64,000 nucleotides of DNA from an uncultured Polaribacter sp. (GTDB taxonomy: Bacteria; Bacteroidota; Bacteroidia; Flavobacteriales; Flavobacteriaceae), in contig NZ_CANMUE010000002.1 of the NCBI RefSeq assembly GCF_947500975.1, positions 124,001-188,000 on the forward strand. Direction: 5' to 3'. Positions within the stretch are counted from its first letter, which is position 1, and each line of letters opens with the position of its first letter. This document shows, piece after piece, positions 46,445 to 58,036 of this stretch. The notes below the pieces were generated by a model. That model made no database searches. It saw only the letters and a list, made by a program, of their open reading frames with translations, and had not been told where the DNA came from. A program made the translations under genes and the position numbers.

Positions 46445-47359
46445 TTAATTTTTTCTACTATTTTCTTTTTCAGAAGATGATCTTGAGTTTTTTTCTGATT
46501 TTTGAGTTTTAATGTTTCTATTAAAATTGGTGTTAGAAGTTCTTTTAGTATGTTTTCTAACATCTTTTTTTATAGAACCTGTGTTTCTTTCTACTCTTAC
46601 ATTGTTGTTATTTCTGTTGGTAATAGAATTTGTATTTCTTTTAGTTCCATTTTTAACATTACTATTCCTAGTAATATTTGATTTTCTATAAGAGTTATTA
46701 TTGTTTCTAGAAATTATTTTTCTATTATTGATGACAGAACTTGGTTTCCTTCTTTTTAAAATTCTACTTCTTTTTCCAATTTTTGCATTTTTATTTGCTT
46801 TATAATAAAAGAAATTATTGTCTTCTCTAAATTGAGAGTAGTTACTTCTAAAATCGTTTCTATAAAAATATGCATCGTTATAATCACAAACATCACCAAA
46901 ATTAATATTAAAACGAATACCATCATTATAGTAATATTCTTTTACATTTCCATAAAAGACAGGAAATCCTCTTCTATCATATCGTACTCTTAAATCTCCT
47001 ACATTTGTAAGTCTATTTCCATTATATCTTATAAAAATGTTTCCAATTCTTGTTACATTTCCTCTATAATCATAATTTATATTAACATTTCCTACACTTC
47101 TAATTACACCATTAAAATCTCTATTAATTCTTACTCTGTTTGATCTAGAATTTCTATTGTTATAATTTGAATTATAAGTTTCAAAATCAAAATCTCCATT
47201 TGTAAAAACATAAAACTCTATTCCTCTTTCAATAAAATTTACAGCATTGTTGTATGAGTAATTTAGATTAAACCTCTCTGGATTATTTTTGTTATTTGTA
47301 GCTTCAACAGTTGAAACCATCATAAACATCCCTAAAATAATAAGTACACTTTTTTTCAT
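46445..47359 (-). CDS. Exported Asn/Arg-rich protein with short repeats
   Basis: A 304-residue exported protein: signal peptide MKKSVLIILGMFMMVSTVEA, then about residues 75-140 contain three or four units of about 20 residues of the form (Y/R)DxxGxVxxIGNxxIxY, such as INYDYRGNVTRIGNIFIRY. The C-terminal 120 residues are low-complexity Asn/Arg/Lys/Ser-rich and probably unfolded. The repeat units suggest a beta structure. No family with known function was recognised. A surface or matrix role is possible. Confidence 0.7.
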   Translation of the reverse strand: MKKSVLIILGMFMMVSTVEATNNKNNPERFNLNYSYNNAVNFIERGIEFYVFTNGDFDFETYNSNYNNRNSRSNRVRINRDFNGVIRSVGNVNINYDYRGNVTRIGNIFIRYNGNRLTNVGDLRVRYDRRGFPVFYGNVKEYYYNDGIRFNINFGDVCDYNDAYFYRNDFRSNYSQFREDNNFFYYKANKNAKIGKRSRILKRRKPSSVINNRKIISRNNNNSYRKSNITRNSNVKNGTKRNTNSITNRNNNNVRVERNTGSIKKDVRKHTKRTSNTNFNRNIKTQKSEKNSRSSSEKENSRKN

Positions 47360-47528
47360 AATATATGGTTTTTTTTGTTTTGCTTACTCTAATTGCTTTT
47401 CGGCTTCCGCATTTGATATGATAATTTCAAATAGCGTGCCAAGTTTTAAAATAGGTGTTTTAAAACTATTATAACTAAACTTTAAATGTTGGTAAAGTGT
47501 TTATTTTAAATGTTTTAGGTTGTTTTTT

Positions 47529-48524
47529 TTATTTTGTTTTAACAAAACTAAAAATGTTTTCGTTTTGCTTAATATAAGCTTCAACACAATTTGTAGGATG
47601 TATAAAACTATAATTTATTTGGGGATTAAAATCTATTTTGTTGATTGCAAATAATGCTTCAAAATCTTTTTCTCCCTTTAAATTATATCTAGCAATTTTA
47701 TACTTTTTTGTATCTATTTGTTCAGTGATTTGAAACCAAGCACCACTACCAATACCACCAAGCCAGGTGCCGTTTTCTAAATTAAATATTTCTCTATCAG
47801 GTAATTCGGTCCCTTTTAGATTTGGTTCTACATCAAATTTATTAAAAAATGATTCTTTGTATTCTTTTAAAATTGATCTGTTTTTATAGTCATTTATTTT
47901 TTGATTATATACTTCGTATATTTTATTATCACAATTACCTTTAATAACATTTCCAATAGGGCTAGGTGTTAACAAGTTAGAACTCTTTAATTTTTGTTTT
48001 ATCTTTTTTTGATTACATGATTGTATAAGGATTTCAGTTACAAATCTTGCACAATTAGAACCACCTTTAATGAAAGCACCATAAGGTATTTCCTTTTTTT
48101 TAATTAAATTATTAATATATTTTTCTGCTTTTTTGTAATCTATCTTTGTATTTACACTAACAATTAATTTACCTTCTCCATGTGTTTTTTCTGGATGTCT
48201 TTCTAACCATAATAGTATATTATTTAGATTTGATAATTCTCCATTTTTAAATTCTGGTGTAATTGGTATTTCTAATTCAGGGTCAGTATCTTTACTTCTT
48301 ACACGTCCATTACCATAAGTAGTAATATACCTACCAAAATCAAAATAATTAATGCTTAAATTCTCTTTATTAATTAAAACCAATGCTGCATGACCAGCTT
48401 GTACAGCATGTTTGCTACCTATCCCTATTTTGGGCCATATTTTACTTGATGGCTCCCAGTAAGCAGGTCTTACTATAGTGTCTGGATAGGAAAGAATTAT
48501 GATAATCCCATCAGAATTTGACAT
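47529..48524 (-). CDS. DUF6695-like protein, candidate permuted papain fold
   Basis: A 331-residue soluble protein without signal peptide. His45 (VQAGHAALVLI) comes first and Cys158 (GGSNCARFVTEIL) later, the order seen in circularly permuted NlpC/P60-like enzymes. GNGRVRS lies between. The C-terminal half (about 200-331) is a separate domain. I recall this gene as DUF6695 in flavobacteria, beside murQ; the name is unverified. If the catalytic reading is right, it could be a peptidase or amidase acting on cell-wall fragments. It abuts DUF6095 with a 2-base gap. Confidence 0.65.
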   Translation of the reverse strand: MSNSDGIIIILSYPDTIVRPAYWEPSSKIWPKIGIGSKHAVQAGHAALVLINKENLSINYFDFGRYITTYGNGRVRSKDTDPELEIPITPEFKNGELSNLNNILLWLERHPEKTHGEGKLIVSVNTKIDYKKAEKYINNLIKKKEIPYGAFIKGGSNCARFVTEILIQSCNQKKIKQKLKSSNLLTPSPIGNVIKGNCDNKIYEVYNQKINDYKNRSILKEYKESFFNKFDVEPNLKGTELPDREIFNLENGTWLGGIGSGAWFQITEQIDTKKYKIARYNLKGEKDFEALFAINKIDFNPQINYSFIHPTNCVEAYIKQNENIFSFVKTK

Positions 48525-48526
48525 AT

Positions 48527-48778
48527 TTATTTTGTATAATTATTAAATATTGCATTAGAAATTACTTTAAAGGTTTTAAATGTAAAATATAAAGTAAAAA
48601 TTAATAGTATTATACTGATTAAAAATAAACCATATGCAAAATAAATTTCAGGAGATTCTGTGAATTTTTTTATGGCTTTAAAGCTCATTGTTAAAATAAT
48701 TGGGGTAAGTATAAAAAGAAGAATTAAAATTCCTAAACGAATTAAACCTTTACCTAATAAGTTTAAATCAGTACTCAT
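48527..48778 (-). CDS. DUF6095-like small membrane protein
   Basis: An 83-residue protein with two membrane helices (about 12-32 and 46-68). It overlaps the murQ stop by 4 bases and is followed after 2 bases by the permuted-papain candidate, so the three genes form one operon. Its role is unknown; position suggests a link to cell-wall recycling. Confidence 0.75.
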   Translation of the reverse strand: MSTDLNLLGKGLIRLGILILLFILTPIILTMSFKAIKKFTESPEIYFAYGLFLISIILLIFTLYFTFKTFKVISNAIFNNYTK

Positions 48779-49590
48779 TTTTTATAATTTTTAATGGCAT
48801 TTCTAACATTACCATATTTCTGTAATAATTTACTTGCCGTTTCTTGATTGATATTTAGTTCTTTAACTAACATTCTTTCACCTCTATCTACCAATTTTTT
48901 GTTAGATAATTGCATGTCAACCATTTTGTTTCCTTTAATTTTTCCAAGTTGAATCATTGTTGTTGTAGAAAGCATATTTAAAACTATTTTTTGTGCAGTA
49001 CCAGCTTTCATTCTTGAGCTTCCTGTAACAAATTCTGGCCCAACAATAACTTCAATAGGATATTTAGCAACTAATGATAAAGGGCTATTTTTATTACATG
49101 TAATACAACCCGTAATAATATTGTTTTCATTGCATTTTTTTAAAGCAGCAATTACATAAGGTGTTGTACCTGATGCGGCAATGCCTATTATAACATCTTT
49201 TTCAGATATATTGTATTCATGTAAATCTAGCCAGCCTTGAGTTTTAGAATCTTCAGCAAATTCAACAGCCTTTCTAATTGCAATATCACCACCTGCAATC
49301 AAACCAACAACTAATTCATGCGGAACACCAAAAGTTGGTGGGCATTCTGAAGCATCTAAAATTCCTAATCTACCAGAAGTACCAGCACCGATATAAAATA
49401 GCCTTCCTCCATTTTTAAGTTTATTAGCTATTTGAACTGTAAGGTTTTCTATTTGTGGTAAAGCTTTTTCTACTGCTAATGGTACAGTTTTATCTTCATT
49501 ATTAATATTTTGTAATAATTCTGAAATAGACATCTTTTCAAGATGATTGTATTTAGAATCTTGCTCTGTAGTTTTTGTAAAAGTCATCAT
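48775..49590 (-). CDS. murQ: N-acetylmuramic acid 6-phosphate etherase
   Basis: MurQ cleaves the lactyl ether of MurNAc-6-phosphate during peptidoglycan recycling. The 271-residue SIS-domain protein has the conserved GAGTSGRLGILDASECPPTFG region (about 67-87) and GSSRMKAGTAQK. The start is one of two adjacent ATG codons (49590 or 49587); the second gives MTFTKTTEQ, the usual N-terminus. It leads the operon with DUF6095 and the DUF6695-like gene. Confidence 0.96.
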   Translation of the reverse strand: MMTFTKTTEQDSKYNHLEKMSISELLQNINNEDKTVPLAVEKALPQIENLTVQIANKLKNGGRLFYIGAGTSGRLGILDASECPPTFGVPHELVVGLIAGGDIAIRKAVEFAEDSKTQGWLDLHEYNISEKDVIIGIAASGTTPYVIAALKKCNENNIITGCITCNKNSPLSLVAKYPIEVIVGPEFVTGSSRMKAGTAQKIVLNMLSTTTMIQLGKIKGNKMVDMQLSNKKLVDRGERMLVKELNINQETASKLLQKYGNVRNAIKNYKK

Positions 49591-49685
49591 TCAAAAATAC
49601 CAAATTTCATACAAATAGTAGTATTATTTTCCTTCAATTAATTTTATTAAGATTTATTTTATATAAAGTTAAATGTATTATTTAT

Positions 49686-49697
49686 ACAACGTTAATG
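49686..49697. repeat. Second copy of ACAACGTTAATG, at the 3' edge of the orphan gene
   Basis: An exact 12-base repeat of 31129-31140, five bases beyond the stop of the orphan gene. It may mark the edge of an acquired segment. Confidence 0.35.
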
Positions 49698-49702
49698 TAG
49701 TA

Positions 49703-51151
49703 TTATCTTCCATAATTAATCTCCATGAGTAAATTTATTTGTCCTATTATGGAAACCATAATCTCGTCTAAATCTTGTCTTAAATTATTTTTATCGAGGT
49801 CTTCATATATTGAATTTAGGTCATTTAAATAGGAGTAATTTAAATACGAACGAATATCATAACTCAGAGTTCCTCTTGCTTTTAAAAGTCGTTTTATTTT
49901 CTTTTGCTCTTCTTCATATTTCATTTTTTGTTCCAGATCATCCAAAAAGAAAGTTCCTGTATAAATATCAAATTTTTTAATTTCTTCGTCAGTAAACTTT
50001 GGGTTGTCAGAAAATCGCCATAAATCGTAATTACCTGTTTCTACCATTTTACAGATACAGCTTTCATAAAAGGCTATCTGTTGATATTTATTTGGTAGTT
50101 TACAGTAGAATTCCAGTTGTTTCTCTGTATACAAGTCTAAATTGTTTTCTTGTAATAATTTTTTAGCTTCTTTAAATCTGCCTTGTGTATTGTAGATTCG
50201 AACAAGCAATAAGATAAAAGGATATCTTTCTTGATTTGCCGTGATTTTTTTTTCATCAGGAAAATAATCAAGAGATTTTAGAAGAATTTCATCTAACTGA
50301 ATATCATTTCTATGAATATTATCACTGTCATATTTGAATAAAGTATCTAGATTAAATATTTCAACAATAAATTGATAATCAATTGTTTTTTTAGCAGAAA
50401 GGTGTTTTACCAGTTTGGGCAATGCTGACATTAATTCTACAAACTCAGATAATTTTTTGAAATAATCTGAATCAATACAAAGCCACCATTCATTTGACGT
50501 ATATTCTTTTGTAATACCAAAATTCTTTCCTTTTAACCAATTAATATTATCATAGGAATGATAAAAGCCAGGCTCTAAAATGGCTTCCTTAATGAAGAGT
50601 TGTAGATAAAGAAATAATAATCCCTTAAAATGATTTCTCTTTTTTGTAATTTCATTTTTAGATAAGCTCTTTTCTGGGGCAATTAATTCTTGTAAGTTGT
50701 GTAATCTAAAACCACGTTTAGGGTCAAATCCTCTAGCTCCTAACCAACAACTATCCCATAATTTTTGTAGAGTTTCTGATACCTCAATTTCTATAATTTT
50801 TTCTGATTCCAATAACTTTTTGATTTCTTTATTTGGAAAACCGCAAAGCGCTTCTTTTTTTGCATCTTCATTTAAACTTTTATTGGTTAATGGATTATTG
50901 TAGGTTTTAGTTGTACTTTTTAATTTAGCTTGATTTATAAAAAGATTCAGCAGCAATTCTTTTTTGGGTTCTTCATCAAAAATGTCATACAACCAATTTC
51001 CATCCTTTGTCATAAAAGCTGGTGCACCAAGTTCAGTAACATCCCAACCAACTATTAATGATTTGATAAAGTTTAAATCTTTAGGTTTAACTTCAATTAC
51101 TTTTAATTCAGAGTATTTTTCAGGCCAAATCCAAGTTCCAGTTTCCTTCAT
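49703..51151 (-). CDS. Orphan hypothetical protein
   Basis: A 482-residue cytoplasmic-looking protein, Leu/Lys/Glu-rich, without signal, membrane helix or recognised motif. The middle (about 225-360) has helical repeats with spacing like TPR units (IYNTQGRFKEAKKLLQENN). The N-terminal half has aromatic and Trp-rich segments (LWDSCWLGARGFDP). I do not recognise the family. A short AACGTT-type motif lies on its 3' side and gene debris on its 5' side, so it may be an acquired gene. Confidence 0.6.
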   Translation of the reverse strand: MKETGTWIWPEKYSELKVIEVKPKDLNFIKSLIVGWDVTELGAPAFMTKDGNWLYDIFDEEPKKELLLNLFINQAKLKSTTKTYNNPLTNKSLNEDAKKEALCGFPNKEIKKLLESEKIIEIEVSETLQKLWDSCWLGARGFDPKRGFRLHNLQELIAPEKSLSKNEITKKRNHFKGLLFLYLQLFIKEAILEPGFYHSYDNINWLKGKNFGITKEYTSNEWWLCIDSDYFKKLSEFVELMSALPKLVKHLSAKKTIDYQFIVEIFNLDTLFKYDSDNIHRNDIQLDEILLKSLDYFPDEKKITANQERYPFILLLVRIYNTQGRFKEAKKLLQENNLDLYTEKQLEFYCKLPNKYQQIAFYESCICKMVETGNYDLWRFSDNPKFTDEEIKKFDIYTGTFFLDDLEQKMKYEEEQKKIKRLLKARGTLSYDIRSYLNYSYLNDLNSIYEDLDKNNLRQDLDEIMVSIIGQINLLMEINYGR

Positions 51152-51601
51152 TTAGTTGTATTATAATGCTGCAAACGTTTTTGAATAAACTTTGTTTGAG
51201 TGGTTAAAAAAATGAATTTACTAAATAAAACACAAACAGTGAAATTCCGAAGGAATTCCCTAAATGAACTATAAATATCAATAAAAATTATAGGGTGTTG
51301 GCAATGGTAATTTGTTTATCAAACTGCTCAATTTCATTATAATATTCAAGAACTCTAATAGTTAATGGTTCTTTTTTTATTAAATTAGGTCGGTTTTCCT
51401 GGTGTCATTTTTTATTATTATCAACTTCTTTTAATGTATAAATAGAACAGCTGCAGTTGAAATTTATGCTGCTTCTAAAATTTCTTTAAATTGTAGAAAT
51501 ATTTATGAATCCAAAAACTGATTTAGCTAAACTAAATTTAGTTGACGATGTTTATGATGAAATAATTGATATAAAGAAGTAAAATTTTCTATGTAATAAT
51601 T
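51152..51601. other. Gene debris region
   Basis: No intact gene is present. On the minus strand 51288-51404 encodes a coherent 38-residue tail ending KQITIANTL and TAA, preceded by an in-frame stop. On the plus strand 51435-51521 encodes 28 residues (NRTAAVEIYAASKISLN...) between stops, and a 25-residue frame from ATG 51505 to 51582 follows in another frame. These look like pieces of decayed genes. No family could be assigned. Confidence 0.5.
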
Positions 51602-52432
51602 TTAATCCTTTTTAACTAAATCAACAGTAACTTTATCAATCTCTGAAATATGAAAATAACCTAAAGGAAAATTATCTTCATTAGTGGTGTTTATCATATT
51701 GCCTAAAAGTGATGAAGGTACGGTTTCAAAAGGACCACCTGCATTTTGACCACTTTGATTTTGTAATATTCTAAAATATGTAAAATATTCTTGTGATATT
51801 GCAGAAAGAGTTACAATTCTTGTAGAGGGTAAAATTACTTCTTCACTGTCCAAATAATAAGAAAAATTATATTCAGATCCATTAAAAAAACGATCTTCAA
51901 TTGATACAAATAGGTTTTCTGAGAAATCAAATAAATAATAATTTTCTTGTATTTCATTATCTGTAAAAGAAACTTCTAGTTCGATTTCGTCACCTGAAAA
52001 CAAAGTGTCATCACCTTGATTTATGCTGTTTATTGTTGTTCCTTTTATTTTAGTTGCATTGCCTTTATAAGTTTCATTTTCATATATAATAGTCAGTTCA
52101 TATTCAATATCATCTTCAGGTATAAAAGTATTTATAGGGTTGTAATTCCCACTTTCATTTACATCAGTAAAATTAATAATGGAATTGTTTGATAAATTCG
52201 TTAAAAATACAACTGCGTTTGTAGCAGCAGGGATTTCATCTTCGAAATAATCTGCTGACAATCTTAGTTTTACAGTAGTGTTTGCTGAAATAGGATTTTC
52301 ATTAAAATTTATTTCAAAAAAAGCATCAACAATTAATTTTGGTTCAATAGTTGGTAAATTGATATCTACAACTTTCTCGCAATTTGCAAAGAGTAATAGA
52401 ATTAGTAAAGAAGTTAATTTAATATTTTTCAT
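51602..52432 (-). CDS. DUF4249 family lipoprotein
   Basis: A lipoprotein of 276 residues: ATG 52432 gives MKNIKLTSLLILLLFANC with lipobox Cys18, then a Bacteroidota DUF4249 pattern starting EKVVDINLPTIEPKLIVDAF. The upstream ATG at 52456 would spoil the signal peptide. DUF4249 proteins are usually encoded beside TonB-dependent receptors and may be surface partners for substrate capture. It follows the receptor by 32 bases on the same strand. Confidence 0.88.
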   Translation of the reverse strand: MKNIKLTSLLILLLFANCEKVVDINLPTIEPKLIVDAFFEINFNENPISANTTVKLRLSADYFEDEIPAATNAVVFLTNLSNNSIINFTDVNESGNYNPINTFIPEDDIEYELTIIYENETYKGNATKIKGTTINSINQGDDTLFSGDEIELEVSFTDNEIQENYYLFDFSENLFVSIEDRFFNGSEYNFSYYLDSEEVILPSTRIVTLSAISQEYFTYFRILQNQSGQNAGGPFETVPSSLLGNMINTTNEDNFPLGYFHISEIDKVTVDLVKKD

Positions 52433-52464
52433 ATGAGTAATTATACTTATTCTCATTTTATGAG

Positions 52465-54843
52465 TTAAAATTTAAAATTGTAAGTTACAGATGGCACTAC
52501 ACCAAAAATAGATGTTTGTATTGCTTCATTTCTTAAGGTTTCTCTATTTTGTCTAAAATTTATAGAAGCAGCATTTTGTCTACCATATAAATTATAGATA
52601 CCAAAAATCCATTCTGCTTGCCATTTTCTATTTTTGTTTTTTTCTGGTGTTAATGTTGCTGAAACATCTAATCTATGATATGCAGGTAATCTATCTGCAT
52701 TTCTTCTATTATCATCATAAATAGGAACATTTAGACCTTGAATTTCATATTGCCCAACTGGATAGTTTGTGGGTTGACCGGTTTGAAACAAAAAGTTGGT
52801 ATTAAATGTCCACTTTTTCGATAATTTATAACTCGCATTTATAGAAATATCATGTGTTTTATCATAAGCAGTATTATACCATTGACCTTGATTGATTCCT
52901 GGTTCATTAGTTGTTAGCCCAGGTGTTTTTTGTTCAGATCTAGATAATGTATATGCTAACCAGCCTTTAAAATTTCCTTCATTCTTTTTTAATAGAAATT
53001 CTAAACCATAAGCTCTTGCTTGTCCATTTAAAATTACGGTTTCAATTTCATTATTGGCTATTAAATTAGCACCATTTATATAATCTATTCTGTTTTTAAT
53101 GTCTTTATAAAAAGCTTCAGTTTCAATGGTATAACTTCCATTTTTGATCGATTTAAAATAACCAACAGCAAATTGATCTAGTTGTTGAGGTTGAATGTAT
53201 TTTCCGCTAGGAGCCCAAACGTCTAGTGGAGTAGGAGATGCAGTATTAGACAATAAGTGTAAGTATTGTACCATTCTATTGTAACTCATCTTAAAAGAAG
53301 TTTCATTATTTAAAAGATATGCAAGAGAAACTCTAGGTTCAATATTATTAAAGTTACTAATTACATCACTCCTTTTAAAGTTTTCTATACCAGTTGTGGT
53401 TGCAGATTCATATTTTTTAAATTGCTGATTATATATAACGGGTTTGTTATCTTCATAAATATTAAGTTCATCTTGTCCTAAACGTAAAAAATTGCTAAAT
53501 CTAGCGCCATATTGTAACGTTAATTTATCATTTATTTTATGTTCTGCATCTAAATACGCAGCAAATTCATTTGCATATTTATTGGTTAATTGTTCTGGTA
53601 GAATACCAGAATCTTCTCTATTTGGTACAATCTTCCCAGGATTAAAATTGATATAAATATTATTGATACCATAACTTAATTTAAAATTATCTGTTAAATA
53701 ATGTTTAAAGTCATATTTTAAATTGAAGTTTGTAATTCCTGAATCCCATTCGAAACCAACAAAATCTAACGTTAAACCATAAAAATAATCTGAATAAATA
53801 AGAGACAGGTTAGAAAATATTTTGTCTGAAAATAAGTGGTTCCAGCGTAAGTTTACAACAGCATTACCGTAAGTGTTAACAAAATTATCACTAACACCAA
53901 AAACATCTTTTCCAAAATAAGTAGATAAAAAAAGGTTGTTTTTATCATTAAAACGATAATTTACTTTACTATTTAAATCGTAAAAATAAGCTTTGTTTTC
54001 GTTGTCAAATAAAGGCAAAAATAAATGAGCATAAGAAGCTCTACCAGCAATAACAAATGAACTTTTTTCTTTTTCAATTGGACCTTCTGCTAATAATCTA
54101 CTAGAGATTAAACCAATTCCTCCAGTTAAATTAAATTCTTTACTGTTTCCTTCTTTTTGATAAATATCTAATACAGATGATAATCTTCCTCCATATTTTG
54201 CTGGAATTCCCCCTTTATATAATTGTACATCTTTTATAACATCTGGATTAAAAACTGAAAAAAAACCAAATAAATGAGATGAATTAAATACGATAGCTTC
54301 ATCTAATAAAATTAAATTTTGATCAGCTGCACCACCTCTAACATTAAAGCCCGATGCGCCCTCACCAGCACTAGTTACACCAGGTAATAAAATTAGTGAT
54401 TTAATAATGTCGGCCTCTCCTAAAACAACAGGAATTTGTTTTATTGATTTAGAGGTTAATTTACTAACACTCATTTGAGGGGATTTTACATTCAGTTTTT
54501 CTATATTACTTTCAATGATAATTTCATTTAAACTTTCTGTTTCTTCAGTTAAGTTAAAGTTTTTTGTTGTTTTTTTATTAAGTTCAATAGTTTCTATAAT
54601 TGTTTTATAACCTAGGTAGTTAACTTGAATTTTATAAACCCCTTCAGGGATAGTTATGGAATAAAAACCATATTCATTTGTGGTTGTCCCAGCGTTTATT
54701 TCTGGTAAATAAAGTGAAACTCCAATTAAAGTTTCGTTATTGCTTTGATCATAAATTGTACCACTTAAAGTAACTTTTTCTTGAGAAGAAATGGATAATG
54801 TGATAAGAAAAAAAAGGAAAAAAATCTTTTTATAATGTCGCAT
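52465..54843 (-). CDS. TonB-dependent receptor with carboxypeptidase-like N-terminal domain
   Basis: An outer-membrane active transporter of about 792 residues. Signal peptide MRHYKKIFFLFFLITLSISS, a carboxypeptidase-regulatory-like beta domain (about 25-105, GTIYDQSNNETLIGVSLYLP), a plug (GEADIIKSLILLPGVTSAGE, RGGAADQNLILLD), then a 22-strand barrel. ATG 54843 starts the signal; the ATG at 54909 adds 22 hydrophobic residues and is less likely. The substrate is unknown. The DUF4249 lipoprotein next door is the probable partner. Confidence 0.92.
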   Translation of the reverse strand: MRHYKKIFFLFFLITLSISSQEKVTLSGTIYDQSNNETLIGVSLYLPEINAGTTTNEYGFYSITIPEGVYKIQVNYLGYKTIIETIELNKKTTKNFNLTEETESLNEIIIESNIEKLNVKSPQMSVSKLTSKSIKQIPVVLGEADIIKSLILLPGVTSAGEGASGFNVRGGAADQNLILLDEAIVFNSSHLFGFFSVFNPDVIKDVQLYKGGIPAKYGGRLSSVLDIYQKEGNSKEFNLTGGIGLISSRLLAEGPIEKEKSSFVIAGRASYAHLFLPLFDNENKAYFYDLNSKVNYRFNDKNNLFLSTYFGKDVFGVSDNFVNTYGNAVVNLRWNHLFSDKIFSNLSLIYSDYFYGLTLDFVGFEWDSGITNFNLKYDFKHYLTDNFKLSYGINNIYINFNPGKIVPNREDSGILPEQLTNKYANEFAAYLDAEHKINDKLTLQYGARFSNFLRLGQDELNIYEDNKPVIYNQQFKKYESATTTGIENFKRSDVISNFNNIEPRVSLAYLLNNETSFKMSYNRMVQYLHLLSNTASPTPLDVWAPSGKYIQPQQLDQFAVGYFKSIKNGSYTIETEAFYKDIKNRIDYINGANLIANNEIETVILNGQARAYGLEFLLKKNEGNFKGWLAYTLSRSEQKTPGLTTNEPGINQGQWYNTAYDKTHDISINASYKLSKKWTFNTNFLFQTGQPTNYPVGQYEIQGLNVPIYDDNRRNADRLPAYHRLDVSATLTPEKNKNRKWQAEWIFGIYNLYGRQNAASINFRQNRETLRNEAIQTSIFGVVPSVTYNFKF

Positions 54844-54953
54844 TTTGTTTAATATAATTATTTTTATATTAAACAAAAATACAATTATAAATAATACCAA
54901 CAACTTCATTTTAAATTTTTATTATATGGTTAACAAAACATTATATAATTAAA

Positions 54954-54976
54954 AAAGAGTGCTAAAAGCACTCTTT
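54954..54976 (-). terminator. Terminator after icd
   Basis: Minus-strand stem AAAGAGTGCT/AGCACTCTTT with a 3-base loop and a T run after it, about 28 bases downstream of the icd stop. Confidence 0.85.
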
Positions 54977-55004
54977 ATATTAATATTTTAAAATGATATA
55001 GGTA

Positions 55005-57245
<2,241 letters not shown>

Positions 57246-57265
57246 TTATTATGAAAATACTTTAT

Positions 57266-57283
57266 TGCGAAAGCCTTTTCGTA
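57266..57283. promoter_or_regulatory. Palindromic operator in the icd leader
   Basis: On the minus strand TACGAAAAGGCTTTCGCA has CGAAA/TTTCG arms and matches the gap operator at 14 of 18 positions. It falls just downstream of the expected icd transcript start, where a bound repressor would block elongation. Confidence 0.55.
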
Positions 57284-57293
57284 TAAAGCGGAA

Positions 57294-57301
57294 CAAATTT
57301 A
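57294..57301 (-). promoter_or_regulatory. icd promoter -7 box (TAAATTTG)
   Basis: Minus-strand TAAATTTG fits TAnnTTTG. Transcription would start near 57288, giving a leader of about 64 bases that contains the palindrome. The rest of the 350-base gap between icd and rplS (57302-57520) shows no gene. Confidence 0.5.
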
Positions 57302-57520
57302 GGAATTATTGATGAGATTTTTACTGTGAAATTACGATTAATTACCTGTGTTTTATGTGGTATTAACAATAAATTTATACTTTTTTTACGAAATAAAAAG
57401 TATTTAAAGTAAAAGTCATATTTTACAATTTTTTATTAAAATGTATTTATTGAAAAATAAATTTTATTTTATCTATTAAAATAAAATTTAAGTATTTTAA
57501 AGTGGTAAAATTGTTCATAA

Positions 57521-57550
57521 AAAAAGCGTTGTGAAAATTCACAACGCCTT
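57521..57550 (-). terminator. Terminator after rplS
   Basis: Minus-strand stem GCGTTGTGAA/TTCACAACGC with a short loop and a T run, 25 bases past the rplS stop. Confidence 0.88.
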
Positions 57551-57574
57551 AAAATATTTTTATTTAAAAAGAAA

Positions 57575-57928
57575 TTATTTTCTTCTTTTTTCAGTAATTC
57601 TAGCTTTTTTACCAGTAAGACCTCTAAAGTAAAAGATACGTGCTCTTCTAACTTTACCACTTTTATTAACTTCAATTTTTTGAATAGAAGGTAAGTTAAC
57701 TGGAAAAATTCTTTCTACACCTACTGTACCAGACATTTTTCTGATTGTAAAAGTTTCTGAAAGACCAGATCCTCTTCTTTGAATAACAACTCCTCTAAAA
57801 AACTGAGTTCTTACTTTTTCTCCCTCTTTAATTTCATAGTATACAGTAATTGTATCACCAGCTGAAAATTTTGCAAATTCTTTTTTTGTTACAAATTCGT
57901 CTTGAACAAATTTTATTAAAGCTTCCAT
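57575..57928 (-). CDS. rplS: 50S ribosomal protein L19
   Basis: A 117-residue ribosomal protein. FSAGDTITVYYEIKEGEKVR, RTQFFRGVVIQRRGSG, FTIRKMSGTVGVERIFPVN and the basic end (KVRRARIFYFRGLTGKKARI) are the L19 sequence. L19 sits at the interface of the two ribosomal subunits. In many bacteria it directly follows trmD; here the GT39-like gene lies between them. Confidence 0.98.
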   Translation of the reverse strand: MEALIKFVQDEFVTKKEFAKFSAGDTITVYYEIKEGEKVRTQFFRGVVIQRRGSGLSETFTIRKMSGTVGVERIFPVNLPSIQKIEVNKSGKVRRARIFYFRGLTGKKARITEKRRK

Positions 57929-58036
57929 ATTTAATATTTATGATTTTGTAAAGTAACTTTCACGATTTTTTCGTCAGAGGTTAATTTAGCGGTTGCAAAA
58001 GTAAGAATTATTTTTTGTTGATAAAATAAATTTCAA

